A DNA stretch of 36,627 nucleotides from Gammaproteobacteria bacterium (lineage in GTDB: Bacteria; Pseudomonadota; Gammaproteobacteria; SZUA-140): contig WFNO01000069.1 in the NCBI GenBank assembly GCA_015488555.1, forward strand, positions 1 to 36,627, written 5' to 3'. The notes under the pieces are model-generated. The model searched no databases and was not told where the DNA came from. It saw only the letters and a program-made list of their open reading frames with translations. Within the stretch, counting starts at the first letter, position 1. Each line of letters begins with the position of its first letter. Made by a program: the position numbers and the translations under genes. Of this stretch, positions 15,515 through 22,912 are shown piece by piece.

Positions 15515-15988
15515 TCAGGCCGTCTTTTGCAACCTCCTCTTGGCCACACCCGGATCTTCCGAATTGTGTTCCACCCAGTGTTTCTTGCCCTCGGTGGTGA
15601 TCTCGCATTTCCAGAAAGGTGCGCTCTCTTTCAGGTAATTGATGATGTAACGGCAGGCATCGAAAGAATCCTTGCGATGGGCGGACCAAACGGCGACTAC
15701 GACGATGGGATCGGTGGGCACCATCTCTCCCACCCGGTGCACCACCAATGTATCCATGATGTCCCACTCGTCCATCGCCTCCTGGCAGACCCGTTCGATG
15801 TGGCGTTCCGTCATGCCCGGATAGTAGTCCAGGTTCATGGAGCGCACGTTTTCCCCGTCGTTGAAATCCCGCATGGTGCCGACGAAGATCACCACCCCGC
15901 CGTGTTTGCCCGGCGGCAGGGCCTCCCGTTCGTACGCCACCACTTCCTTGTAGGGGTCCAGTGCTTCTTTCGTGATCGCCACTTTCAT
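15515..15988 (-). CDS. moaE: Molybdopterin synthase catalytic (large) subunit MoaE
   Basis: The 157-residue protein starts at ATG 15988 (MKVAITKEAL), preceded by GGAGGTTGATC. Family motifs are VVIFVGTMRDFNDG, HRVGEMVPTDPIVVVAVWSAHRKDSFDACRYIINYLKESAPFWKCE and the trailing KKHW. The lysines in FWK and KKHW correspond to the active-site region that takes the MoaD C-terminus. With MoaD it converts cyclic pyranopterin monophosphate to molybdopterin. It begins 2 bp after moaD, so the subunits are made together. Confidence 0.97.
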   Translation of the reverse strand: MKVAITKEALDPYKEVVAYEREALPPGKHGGVVIFVGTMRDFNDGENVRSMNLDYYPGMTERHIERVCQEAMDEWDIMDTLVVHRVGEMVPTDPIVVVAVWSAHRKDSFDACRYIINYLKESAPFWKCEITTEGKKHWVEHNSEDPGVAKRRLQKTA

Positions 15989-15990
15989 GA

Positions 15991-16224
15991 TCAACCTCCA
16001 GTCACTGGGGGGAAGAAGGCCACTTCGTCCCCGTGCTTGAGCCGATGACTGGTATCCGTATATTCCATGTTAACGGCCACCAGGATGTTGTCCGCAATGG
16101 GCTCGTCGGAAATCCGCTGCCACAGATCGGCCACGGTCACCGTTTCCTCATCGAAACTGACCTGTTCTTCCGCGCGTCCCAGGCGGTCGCGCAAACTGGC
16201 GAAATACCTCACTTTGATCTCCAT
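15991..16224 (-). CDS. moaD: Molybdopterin synthase sulfur carrier subunit MoaD
   Basis: ATG 16224 (MEIKVRYFASLRDRLG) with an upstream AGGA gives 77 residues, the usual MoaD length. It has the ubiquitin-like pattern and ends FFPPVTGG. The C-terminal Gly-Gly is adenylated by a MoeB-type enzyme and then carries a thiocarboxylate, the sulfur donor for MoaE. Two candidate activating enzymes lie nearby on the plus strand. Confidence 0.96.
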   Translation of the reverse strand: MEIKVRYFASLRDRLGRAEEQVSFDEETVTVADLWQRISDEPIADNILVAVNMEYTDTSHRLKHGDEVAFFPPVTGG

Positions 16225-16293
16225 ACCCGTTCCTCGCTCGACACAATGTGCTGACCCCATTCATCCACCGGCCGGGACGCCCAGAAAAAACTC

Positions 16294-16782
16294 TCAACTG
16301 CCGGTCCGACGCCAGGTACCTGATTTGCCGCCGGTTTTGTACAGCAACCCCACCTCGGAGATGATCATGCCGCGATCCACCGCCTTGCACATGTCGTAGA
16401 TGGTGAGCAGGGCCACCTGGACGGCAGTAAGCGTCTCCATCTCCACTCCGGTCTGCCCATTGCACCGGACCGTGGCCTTGCAATATACGGCATTTTTGTC
16501 CGGCTCTGGCGTCAATTCCACATCCACGGCGGTGATCATGATGGGATGGCACAGGGGCACCAGCTCCGGCGTCTTCTTGGCACCCATGATGCCGGCTACC
16601 CGTGCGATGCCCAGCACGTCACCCTTCTTGTGTCCTCCTTCCATGATCTTCTTAAGAGTCTCGGGCTGCATATAGATACGGCCCTCGGCCACTCCCTCGC
16701 GCGTGGTGACGGCCTTGCCGCCCACGTCCACCATGTGCGCCTCTCCGGCGGCGTTGAAATGGGTCAGATCGTTGTAACTCAT
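16294..16782 (-). CDS. moaC: Cyclic pyranopterin monophosphate synthase MoaC
   Basis: The 162-residue protein begins [34 protein letters not shown], the standard MoaC N-terminus. It contains AARVAGI-type [58 protein letters not shown] and KTGGKSG. ATG 16782 is preferred to the GTG three codons earlier because GGGGGA is then 10 nt upstream and it fits family length. With MoaA it rearranges GTP to cyclic pyranopterin monophosphate (precursor Z). It lies 94 bp after moaA and 69 bp before moaD in one operon. Confidence 0.97.
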   Translation of the reverse strand: MSYNDLTHFNAAGEAHMVDVGGKAVTTREGVAEGRIYMQPETLKKIMEGGHKKGDVLGIARVAGIMGAKKTPELVPLCHPIMITAVDVELTPEPDKNAVYCKATVRCNGQTGVEMETLTAVQVALLTIYDMCKAVDRGMIISEVGLLYKTGGKSGTWRRTGS

Positions 16783-16876
16783 GGTCGTCACGTCCCCCGC
16801 TCTGGTTTCTGGAGTCTGGTTGTCTGCAAGTTTGCCTGAAAAAACCGATCCGGGAAAACGGCCGCAGGCACGGGCC

Positions 16877-17995
16877 TCAACCCCCGATCTGGGTCATACT
16901 GGAACGGACCCGATCGATATCGGAGACATTGATCTTGGCGGCGATGCTGGCCGCCTTCTTGGCCTCGAAGCCATCCTTGTATTTCTCGTCGAAGGCCTTG
17001 CGGAACAGGGCCACGATGTCGTCGTCGCTGCCGCCGTTGCGCATCAGATCCTTGAGGTGATAGGGCACTTCAGAATAGAGGCAGTTCATGATGTTGCCGT
17101 CGGCGGTCACCCGGATTCGGGAACAATTGCCGCACAGGCTGCGGGTAAAAGCCGGGATCACGGCAATCTTGCCGGCATAGCCCGGCACTTGGTAAATGTG
17201 GTGTTCGGTGCGGGTACCGGATGCGGGATTGATACCGGCATCACGGTAATGTGTTTCGATCTGGGTGCACAGGTCAGCAGCACTAGCGAAGTGCTGGCCG
17301 GTCTCCCAGATCTGGTGGGCATCGAAGGGCATGAATTCGATGAAACGGACGGTCACTGGTTTGTCCCGCGTCAGTTCGCAGAAGGGAATCAGCTCGTCCT
17401 CATTGAAACCGCGCATCAACACCACATTGATCTTTACCCGGGGAAAACCCAATTCCACTGCCAAGTCGATACTCTCCAGCACCTTGTCCAGACCACTGCG
17501 CCGGGTGATCTGTTGGAACTTGTCCTCCTGCAGGGAATCGAGACTGATATTGACCCCGAACAAGCCAGCCTCGCGCAGGACCCGGGCATACTTGGAAAAC
17601 AACAAACCGTTGGTGGTCATGTGCACCGCCCTGACGCCAGGGGTCTCCACAGTACGAGCCACGATGTCCACGATGTCCGAACGCACCAGCGGTTCACCGC
17701 CCGTATAACGGACCTTGCGCACCCCCATACGTGCCAGGATGTTCACCACCCGCAGGATCTCCTCCGTGCTCAAGACCATGTCCTTTTCTTTGAACTGCAC
17801 CCCCTCCTCTGGCATGCAGTAGGTACAGCGCAGGTTGCACTGCTCGATCACAGCAATCCGGACATAATCGAAAGTTCTACCGTGGCGATCTCGTAATGGC
17901 GGGAGAGGATCAGGATGGTGATTTTCCTCGGGAGGTGACAATTCGTGTATGGAGTCCCCAAAAACCTTGCCTGCGTTCACTGGGTTATTGCGCAT
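16877..17995 (-). CDS. moaA: GTP 3',8-cyclase MoaA (radical SAM)
   Basis: The 372-residue protein starts at ATG 17995 with GAGGAG 7 nt upstream. It has about 35 extra residues before the conserved [27 protein letters not shown]. The radical-SAM cluster cysteines are C53, C57 and C60. The C-terminal second cluster motif is [21 protein letters not shown], and the protein ends QIGG, the Gly-Gly tail essential for activity. It starts molybdenum cofactor synthesis from GTP and heads the moaACDE operon. A leader of several hundred bases lies upstream. Confidence 0.97.
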   Translation of the reverse strand: MRNNPVNAGKVFGDSIHELSPPEENHHPDPLPPLRDRHGRTFDYVRIAVIEQCNLRCTYCMPEEGVQFKEKDMVLSTEEILRVVNILARMGVRKVRYTGGEPLVRSDIVDIVARTVETPGVRAVHMTTNGLLFSKYARVLREAGLFGVNISLDSLQEDKFQQITRRSGLDKVLESIDLAVELGFPRVKINVVLMRGFNEDELIPFCELTRDKPVTVRFIEFMPFDAHQIWETGQHFASAADLCTQIETHYRDAGINPASGTRTEHHIYQVPGYAGKIAVIPAFTRSLCGNCSRIRVTADGNIMNCLYSEVPYHLKDLMRNGGSDDDIVALFRKAFDEKYKDGFEAKKAASIAAKINVSDIDRVRSSMTQIGG

Positions 17996-18609
17996 GGATC
18001 ATCTCCTCAGGACGGTTCCACTTCAGGCTATTTCGCAACGGGCGCCGGATCGCCATCCCCCATCTTCCTTGCCCAGCCCGCATCCCCGCGCCCCTCACCA
18101 GCTCCCGCATCGGTCCGGAAGCGCCCGTCACCCCCGACCGCAACTCGACCACGCAAGACTGCTGAAGATCCCTCTCGGCCCGCTTCCCGGCGGTTGGAAA
18201 AAACCAAAACAAGGCGTGATGTTGTGCGCGGATCCTGTCGGCCGTCGCAGCTTTGCGCACAGCCTCTTCGCATGCCCTTGCGCCAAGAATCCTCGTCAGA
18301 AAGTAGCGGTGGCAGACGAGAATGGCCTGCCTGCATCTTCGGATCATAAGATGTTTTCATGATACCACATTCTCCCTGGCGACGAAATCGTCCACCCTAC
18401 ACTGCCCGCCCTACCGGACGACACTCCCTTTCCTGTGTAGATAACAGCTTGTATTTCGGCATAATGTCAGGTTTCATTAGAAGCGGTGGATCGCACGCAG
18501 CCAAGCTACAACTTACACTAGCATGACGCCACCTTGAATGTTCACATCACATTTTGTGATACCAAAAGCAATCGTATCTATTATCCATGACAAAAGAGAG
18601 AGAATTACC
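17996..18609. other. Divergent intergenic region between moaA and the kelch operon, 614 bp
   Basis: ORFs of 110-137 residues occur here in several frames on both strands, but they look like random GC-rich reading frames (high R/P/A/S content, no recognisable motif), so I call no gene. The least weak is 18028-18360 on the minus strand, 32 bp before moaA. A possible minus-strand promoter (TTTCGT-17-TATCAT) near 18365-18395 would give moaA a leader of about 350 nt, as expected for leader-level control. I could not match the leader to the Moco riboswitch. Confidence 0.4.
18546..18560. promoter_or_regulatory. Palindromic operator candidate upstream of the kelch operon
   Basis: ATCACA-TTT-TGTGAT is a perfect 6-bp inverted repeat lying 50 bp before the kelch start codon. 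A possible minus-10 (TATTAT) follows about 20 bp downstream, so a bound regulator would contact the promoter. It is not the usual CRP arrangement (TGTGA then TCACA). Confidence 0.4.
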
Positions 18610-19539
18610 ATGACGCATGCCCTCAGCGAGGGATGCTGGGAAAAGCTCCCAGACCTCCCCAGCGCCCGCTCTCATTGTCCCACCGCTGTCTACCAGGGCA
18701 AGATCTACGGCTTCGGCGGTGGCGGCCCTCGGTTCAAGAGCCTCAATTCGGTCATCATCTACGATCCTGCCACGGGTCGTTGGTCCCGGGGCCGTGATAT
18801 GCCTACGCTGCGCTCTGGTGCCATTGCGCATACCGTTGGAGATGCCATTTATGTGGTGGGCGGCGGCTTCAAACAGGCAAACGGGACGTTCAGATTCCTG
18901 CCCACTACCGAGATCTATTATCCGAACAGCGATACCTGGGAACGCGGCCCCGACATGCTCATGCCCCACGACTATCCCGCCGGCGTAGTGCTGGACGGCC
19001 ACCTCTACATCATGGGCGGCCACCATCCGGAAGCCGTAGTGGCCGGCCCCCAGACCGATCCTGGCTTCGCCTTCTGTGAGCGCCTCGATCTCGCGAGTGG
19101 CCGCTGGGAAGAAATCGCCCCCCTGCCCACTCCCCGTTTCGCCTTGGAAGCCGTGGTCGTCGGCAACGAGATCGTCACCATGGGCGGGGTGGCTTTCACC
19201 CCGCAGGGCTTCAATAACTTCGACCATACCGAGATCTATGACCCGGCGACGAACCACTGGCGGCGTGGCGAACTCACCCTGCCCTGGACAGCGGCTGGAC
19301 ACGGCGCCTGCCAAGTGAATGGCGGCATCTTCGTGTTCGGCGGTTATAGTGGTGAGGGCATTGGTGACCACGCCGCGGTCTATGACCTACAAGCGGCCCG
19401 TTGGTATCCCCTACCGCCCATGCCCCACACCCTGGCGGCCATGGGCGTGGGAGTGATCGATCGTGATATCTATCTGCTGGGCGGTTGGGCGGACGACCGC
19501 CGCGAACCACAGGATTGTTTCTGGCGTTACCGGTATTGA
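18610..19539 (+). CDS. Kelch-repeat beta-propeller protein, unknown function
   Basis: ATG 18610 (MTHALSEGCWEKLPDLPSARS) with a purine-rich GAGAGA upstream gives 309 residues. The track start is 24 codons earlier. At least five kelch repeats are visible, each with a Gly-Gly strand and later Tyr/Trp: KIYGFGGGG...YDPATGRWSRG, IYVVGGG...YYPNSDTWERG, LYIMGGH...LDLASGRWEEI, IVTMGGV...YDPATNHWRRG, IFVFGGY...YDLQAARWYPL, IYLLGGW. There is no signal peptide, so it is probably cytoplasmic. It is 17 bp upstream of an adenylyltransferase gene and likely co-transcribed. Its role is unknown; kelch domains mostly bind proteins, but some are enzymes. Confidence 0.85.
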   Translation: MTHALSEGCWEKLPDLPSARSHCPTAVYQGKIYGFGGGGPRFKSLNSVIIYDPATGRWSRGRDMPTLRSGAIAHTVGDAIYVVGGGFKQANGTFRFLPTTEIYYPNSDTWERGPDMLMPHDYPAGVVLDGHLYIMGGHHPEAVVAGPQTDPGFAFCERLDLASGRWEEIAPLPTPRFALEAVVVGNEIVTMGGVAFTPQGFNNFDHTEIYDPATNHWRRGELTLPWTAAGHGACQVNGGIFVFGGYSGEGIGDHAAVYDLQAARWYPLPPMPHTLAAMGVGVIDRDIYLLGGWADDRREPQDCFWRYRY

Positions 19540-19556
19540 CCGTACCATTTGCAACC

Positions 19557-20357
19557 ATGGAAGACAGACTTCTCCTCCGCTACAGCCGCCAACTGCTGCT
19601 TCCGGAGATCGATCTCGCCCGCCAGGAACGGCTGCTGGCGGCCCGACTCCTGCTGGTGGGCGCCGGTGGCCTGGGCTCGCCGGCGGCGCTCTACCTGGCC
19701 GGCTGTGGCATCGGTCAGCTCACCATCTGCGACGGCGATACCGTGGAACTTAGCAATCTGCATCGCCAGATCCTCCACCGCACCGGCGACATCGGGCGCA
19801 ATAAGGCAGAATCGGCCGCCGACACCCTGGCCGATCTCAATCCCGAAATTCGTGTCATGGCCCTCAATTATCGCCTCGATGGCGCGTCGCTGCAGGAGCA
19901 GGTCGCCATGGCTGACGTAGTCATAGACGGCAGCGACAATTTTCCTACCCGTTATGCCATCAATGCAGCTTGTCAGGCGTTGAGCAAACCCTTGGTGAGC
20001 GGCGCCGTGATCGGTTGGGAAGGACAAGCCACTGTGTTTCGCTTCGACGAGACAGCAAGCCCCTGTCTGGCCTGTCTCTATCCGCCTGATGCTGCAAACG
20101 CTGCCGCCAGCTGTAGTGAACAGGGCATCCTCGCACCCGTGGCCGGCGTCATCGGCAGCCTCTTGGCCCTGGAGGCCCTCAAGATCCTGCTCGGAGCAGG
20201 CGATATCCTTCATAGTCGCCTGCTGCGTTTCAACGCCAAGTCTCTGCAGTTCCGGATCAGCCATTTCATCCCCGATCCGCAGTGCAGGATATGCCGGGCG
20301 CCGCAATCTGCCAATGATCTTACTGGTGATCCTGCTGCAGACCGGATGCCGGGTTAG
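19557..20357 (+). CDS. moeB: ThiF/MoeB-family adenylyltransferase (E1-like)
   Basis: The 266-residue protein starts at ATG 19557 (MEDRLLLRYSRQLLLPEID); the track start is 24 codons too early. It has the ATP-binding loop LLVGAGGLGSPAALYLAGCG (33-), the DxVELSNLHRQILH strand, and DGSDNFPTRYAINAAC. Two CxxC pairs (CLAC and CRIC) bind the structural zinc, and a Cys in SCSEQGILAPVAGVIGS is at the usual catalytic loop. It adenylates a Gly-Gly-ending sulfur carrier such as MoaD or ThiS. It follows the kelch gene by 17 bp. A second paralogue lies downstream, so which carrier each serves is not known; the symbol is provisional. Confidence 0.85.
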   Translation: MEDRLLLRYSRQLLLPEIDLARQERLLAARLLLVGAGGLGSPAALYLAGCGIGQLTICDGDTVELSNLHRQILHRTGDIGRNKAESAADTLADLNPEIRVMALNYRLDGASLQEQVAMADVVIDGSDNFPTRYAINAACQALSKPLVSGAVIGWEGQATVFRFDETASPCLACLYPPDAANAAASCSEQGILAPVAGVIGSLLALEALKILLGAGDILHSRLLRFNAKSLQFRISHFIPDPQCRICRAPQSANDLTGDPAADRMPG

Positions 20358-20433
20358 ATCCCTCCGGAAACGCGCACAGGAAGACGGACACTGACTAGGT
20401 TCCAGACACATGTCCAGTGGGGCGTTTTGTAGT

Positions 20434-20439
20434 ACAATG
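20434..20439 (+). promoter_or_regulatory. Possible minus-10 element upstream of the rhodanese-MoeB gene
   Basis: TACAAT lies in the 264-bp gap between the two adenylyltransferase genes. No good minus-35 is seen (TGTCCA at 16 bp is the best). The gap length suggests that the second gene may have its own promoter with a leader of about 170 nt. I see nothing else in the gap. Confidence 0.25.
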
Positions 20440-20621
20440 GGAGAAGCGATGTTCCCCGCCACGATCATCCCTTTTCAGCTCAGGCTTCAGTTCAAAGTTC
20501 GGTTCGGACCATCCTCCCAGAGATTGCAGCCGGAAATTGCAAATAGGGAATGGAAAGAGGGGCTTCAGCGGAACGGAACTCCCTATCCGTCGACTTTCAA
20601 TCGATCCCCGGAGGTTCATTC

Positions 20622-21791
20622 ATGAAGGGCAAAGACCGCCGACTCGCTGAACTACGCGCTGAGATCCCAGAAGTCACCCCCGCCGAGGCCCTGGCCCTGC
20701 AGCAACAGGGAGCGGTCCTCATCGATGTGCGCGACCAGGACGAGATCATTCAGGGCAGCCCTGCCGGCGCCTATCGCCTGGGACGCAGCTATCTGGAGCT
20801 GCGCATCGAAGAAGCCGTTCCTGATATGGACCGTATTTTGCTGGTCCTGTGCGCGGGTGGGGTACGTTCCTTGTTCGCAGCAGAATCCCTCAAGCAGCTC
20901 GGCTATCGGGACGTGCGTTCGGTCAAGGGTGGTTTCAACCGCTGGAAAAACGAGGGTCATCCCTTCGAGATCCCACGTTTCCTCAAACCGCAGGACCGGG
21001 AACGCTACGCCCGCCACCTGCTCATGCCTGACGTGGGAGAAGAAGGCCAGTTGAAACTACTGGACAGCAAGGTCTTGCTCATCGGTGCCGGCGGTCTGGG
21101 TTCGCCTGCCGCCTATTATCTCGCCGCCGCGGGCGTGGGCACCCTGGGACTGGTGGATCACGACGTCGTGGATCGCAGCAATCTCCAGCGCCAGATCCTG
21201 CACACGGAAGAACGCGTGGGCATGCCCAAGGTGGAATCGGCCAAGATTGCCCTGCAGGCCCTCAATTCCGGCATCGAGGTAATCGGTTATCAGACCCATC
21301 TCGACAGCGGCAACGTGGAGGACATCTTCACCGGCTACGACGTGATCGTGGATGGTACCGACAATCTCGCCACCCGCTATCTCATCAACGATGCCTGTGT
21401 AAAACTGGGTCTGCCCAACGTCCACGCCGCTGTCTATCGCTTTGAAGGCCAGATCACAGTGTTCTGGCCCGCTTACGAGAAGGCACAGGGAGGCTGCTAT
21501 CGCTGCATGTTTCCGCAACCCCCGCCTCCGGAGTTGGCACCCTCCTGTGCCGAGGCGGGAGTGCTCGGTGTCATGCCTGGCGTCCTGGGATTGTTACAGG
21601 CGGTAGAGGTCATCAAGATCCTGCTGAGCATCGGCGAGCCCCTGGTAGGCAGGCAACTACATTATGATGCCCTCTCCTCCCAATTCACGCTGCTCAAAAC
21701 CCGCGCCAATCCCCAGTGCCGCTATTGTCGCGAGGGGGCGGAATTCCCGGGTTACGACGACTATACCCAGGTCTGCGCTTCCAACGCCTGA
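20622..21791 (+). CDS. MoeB-type adenylyltransferase with N-terminal rhodanese domain
   Basis: ATG 20622 with GGAGG 7 nt upstream gives 389 residues. Residues of about 15-115 are a rhodanese domain with VLIDVRDQDE and the active-site loop CAGGVRS (77-83). From about 125 comes a complete ThiF/MoeB domain: RYARHLLMPDVGEEGQ, LLIGAGGLGSPAAYYLAAAG, DGTDNLATRYLINDAC, zinc cysteines CYRC and CRYC, and the catalytic-loop SCAEAGVLGVMPG. In MOCS3/Uba4 the rhodanese is C-terminal; here the order is reversed, an arrangement also known in some proteobacteria. One chain could activate MoaD and supply persulfide sulfur. It ends convergently 23 bp from the HDOD gene. Confidence 0.9.
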   Translation: MKGKDRRLAELRAEIPEVTPAEALALQQQGAVLIDVRDQDEIIQGSPAGAYRLGRSYLELRIEEAVPDMDRILLVLCAGGVRSLFAAESLKQLGYRDVRSVKGGFNRWKNEGHPFEIPRFLKPQDRERYARHLLMPDVGEEGQLKLLDSKVLLIGAGGLGSPAAYYLAAAGVGTLGLVDHDVVDRSNLQRQILHTEERVGMPKVESAKIALQALNSGIEVIGYQTHLDSGNVEDIFTGYDVIVDGTDNLATRYLINDACVKLGLPNVHAAVYRFEGQITVFWPAYEKAQGGCYRCMFPQPPPPELAPSCAEAGVLGVMPGVLGLLQAVEVIKILLSIGEPLVGRQLHYDALSSQFTLLKTRANPQCRYCREGAEFPGYDDYTQVCASNA

Positions 21792-21814
21792 CCGCCTGCC
21801 CACACCTTGCGGCA

Positions 21815-22756
21815 TCAAGAGGAGAATTGGCGTGCCATCGCCTCCAGCCCTTCGCAGCCTGCCAATATCCGTTCCGTCACCGTCATGACCTGATATTCCC
21901 CGATCTCCAGAAATCCCAGTACTTGGGGCGGGAGTGCCGTGGTGTGGGCATCGCCGATGCCATGGGACTTGAGCAGGCGGTCCGCTATCAACACCAATTG
22001 GGCATAGATGGCATGTGGTCCGGCATAACCCTCGTTGTGGTGCTCTCGCGCGGCAACGACGATCTCTTCCGGCAATTTCCATGCCTCCAGCAACCAGGCG
22101 CCCATACTACCATGATCAGTGCCGAGCACCTCCTGTTCCAGCGTTTCGATGGGCTTGTCCGGTTCGTTGGTAATAAACTTGTTGAGGATCAGGAACTCCT
22201 TCTTGAACAGGTGCCCCAGGAGCAGGTGACCGAAATTGTGGAGCATGCCCGCCAGATAGGCCAGACCAGCCGGCGGGCGGATCTCTCGTGGCACGATGCT
22301 GCTCAAGGCTTGCACCAAAGCGGCACTGAAGACCGCATGTTGCCAGAAGGCATCGAGCCCCAGAGGAACGTTACGTGGAATGCGGAACGGTTTGGCAGCA
22401 GTGGCACCGAGCGCCAGATTGAGCACGGTGTTGAACCCCAACACCCGAGTGATGGCGGTATCCAGAGAATCCACCTTGCCCCGATAACTGAAGAAGGGAG
22501 AATTGGCATAGCGCATGATCTGCGCGGACAAGCTGGGATCCAACTGCACGATCTTCACCAAATCCTTGACGTGGGCATCGGGATCGGCACTCAGCTGGAT
22601 GATCTTCTGCGTCATCTCAGGCATGGGTGGCAAACGATCCAGGCGTTCGAGACGTGCGCGGATGTTGAGTAGCGGTTCGTCCGCAGCCATCTTCCGTCCC
22701 TGCATTGCAGGTTGCATCGCGGACGACGCCGGGATTCCAGCTGCGGTTCTATTCAT
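21815..22756 (-). CDS. HDOD domain protein
   Basis: ATG 22756 (MNRTAAGIPAS) has GGAG just upstream, giving 313 residues. The HDOD region (about 30-240) includes LDRLPPMPEMTQKIIQLSADPDAHVKDLVKIVQLDPSLSAQIMRYANSPFF, ITRVLGFNTVLNLALG and AYLAGMLHNFGHLLLGHLF, with HD-like residues (DHGSMGAWLLEAWKLPEEIV, REHHNE). HDOD proteins are regulatory and degenerate relative to HD-GYP enzymes, usually linked to c-di-GMP or stress signalling. No second domain is visible. It follows the RND pump gene by 156 bp on the same strand. Confidence 0.9.
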   Translation of the reverse strand: MNRTAAGIPASSAMQPAMQGRKMAADEPLLNIRARLERLDRLPPMPEMTQKIIQLSADPDAHVKDLVKIVQLDPSLSAQIMRYANSPFFSYRGKVDSLDTAITRVLGFNTVLNLALGATAAKPFRIPRNVPLGLDAFWQHAVFSAALVQALSSIVPREIRPPAGLAYLAGMLHNFGHLLLGHLFKKEFLILNKFITNEPDKPIETLEQEVLGTDHGSMGAWLLEAWKLPEEIVVAAREHHNEGYAGPHAIYAQLVLIADRLLKSHGIGDAHTTALPPQVLGFLEIGEYQVMTVTERILAGCEGLEAMARQFSS

Positions 22757-22912
22757 CGCTCTCCTGCTCTCTGCATCGATTGTTCGTTCTCCTGACAATG
22801 ACGTACAGGCCTGCGAGGGCAATGCGCACCTTCAGGTCTGTGGTTTCCTTCCTTGCCCTTATCGGCAATGAAACAGCCTATATTGAACGCGCCGAAGAAG
22901 AAGCGAAGACTG

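Noticed and set aside
17945-18349. Protein-coding gene in the moaA-kelch gap
   Set aside because: Overlapping ORFs in four frames have similar length and random-looking Arg/Pro/Ser-rich composition; none has a good ribosome-binding site.
18538-18609. Track start (18538) for the kelch gene
   Set aside because: It would place the palindrome and probable promoter inside the coding region; ATG 18610 fits family length and has a purine-rich site upstream.
18610-19539. Kelch protein as a thiocyanate- or nitrile-forming specifier-like enzyme
   Set aside because: The plant enzymes bind iron through an E-x3-D-x3-H motif. The nearest match here (EIYDPATNH) has different spacing and is part of an ordinary kelch repeat.
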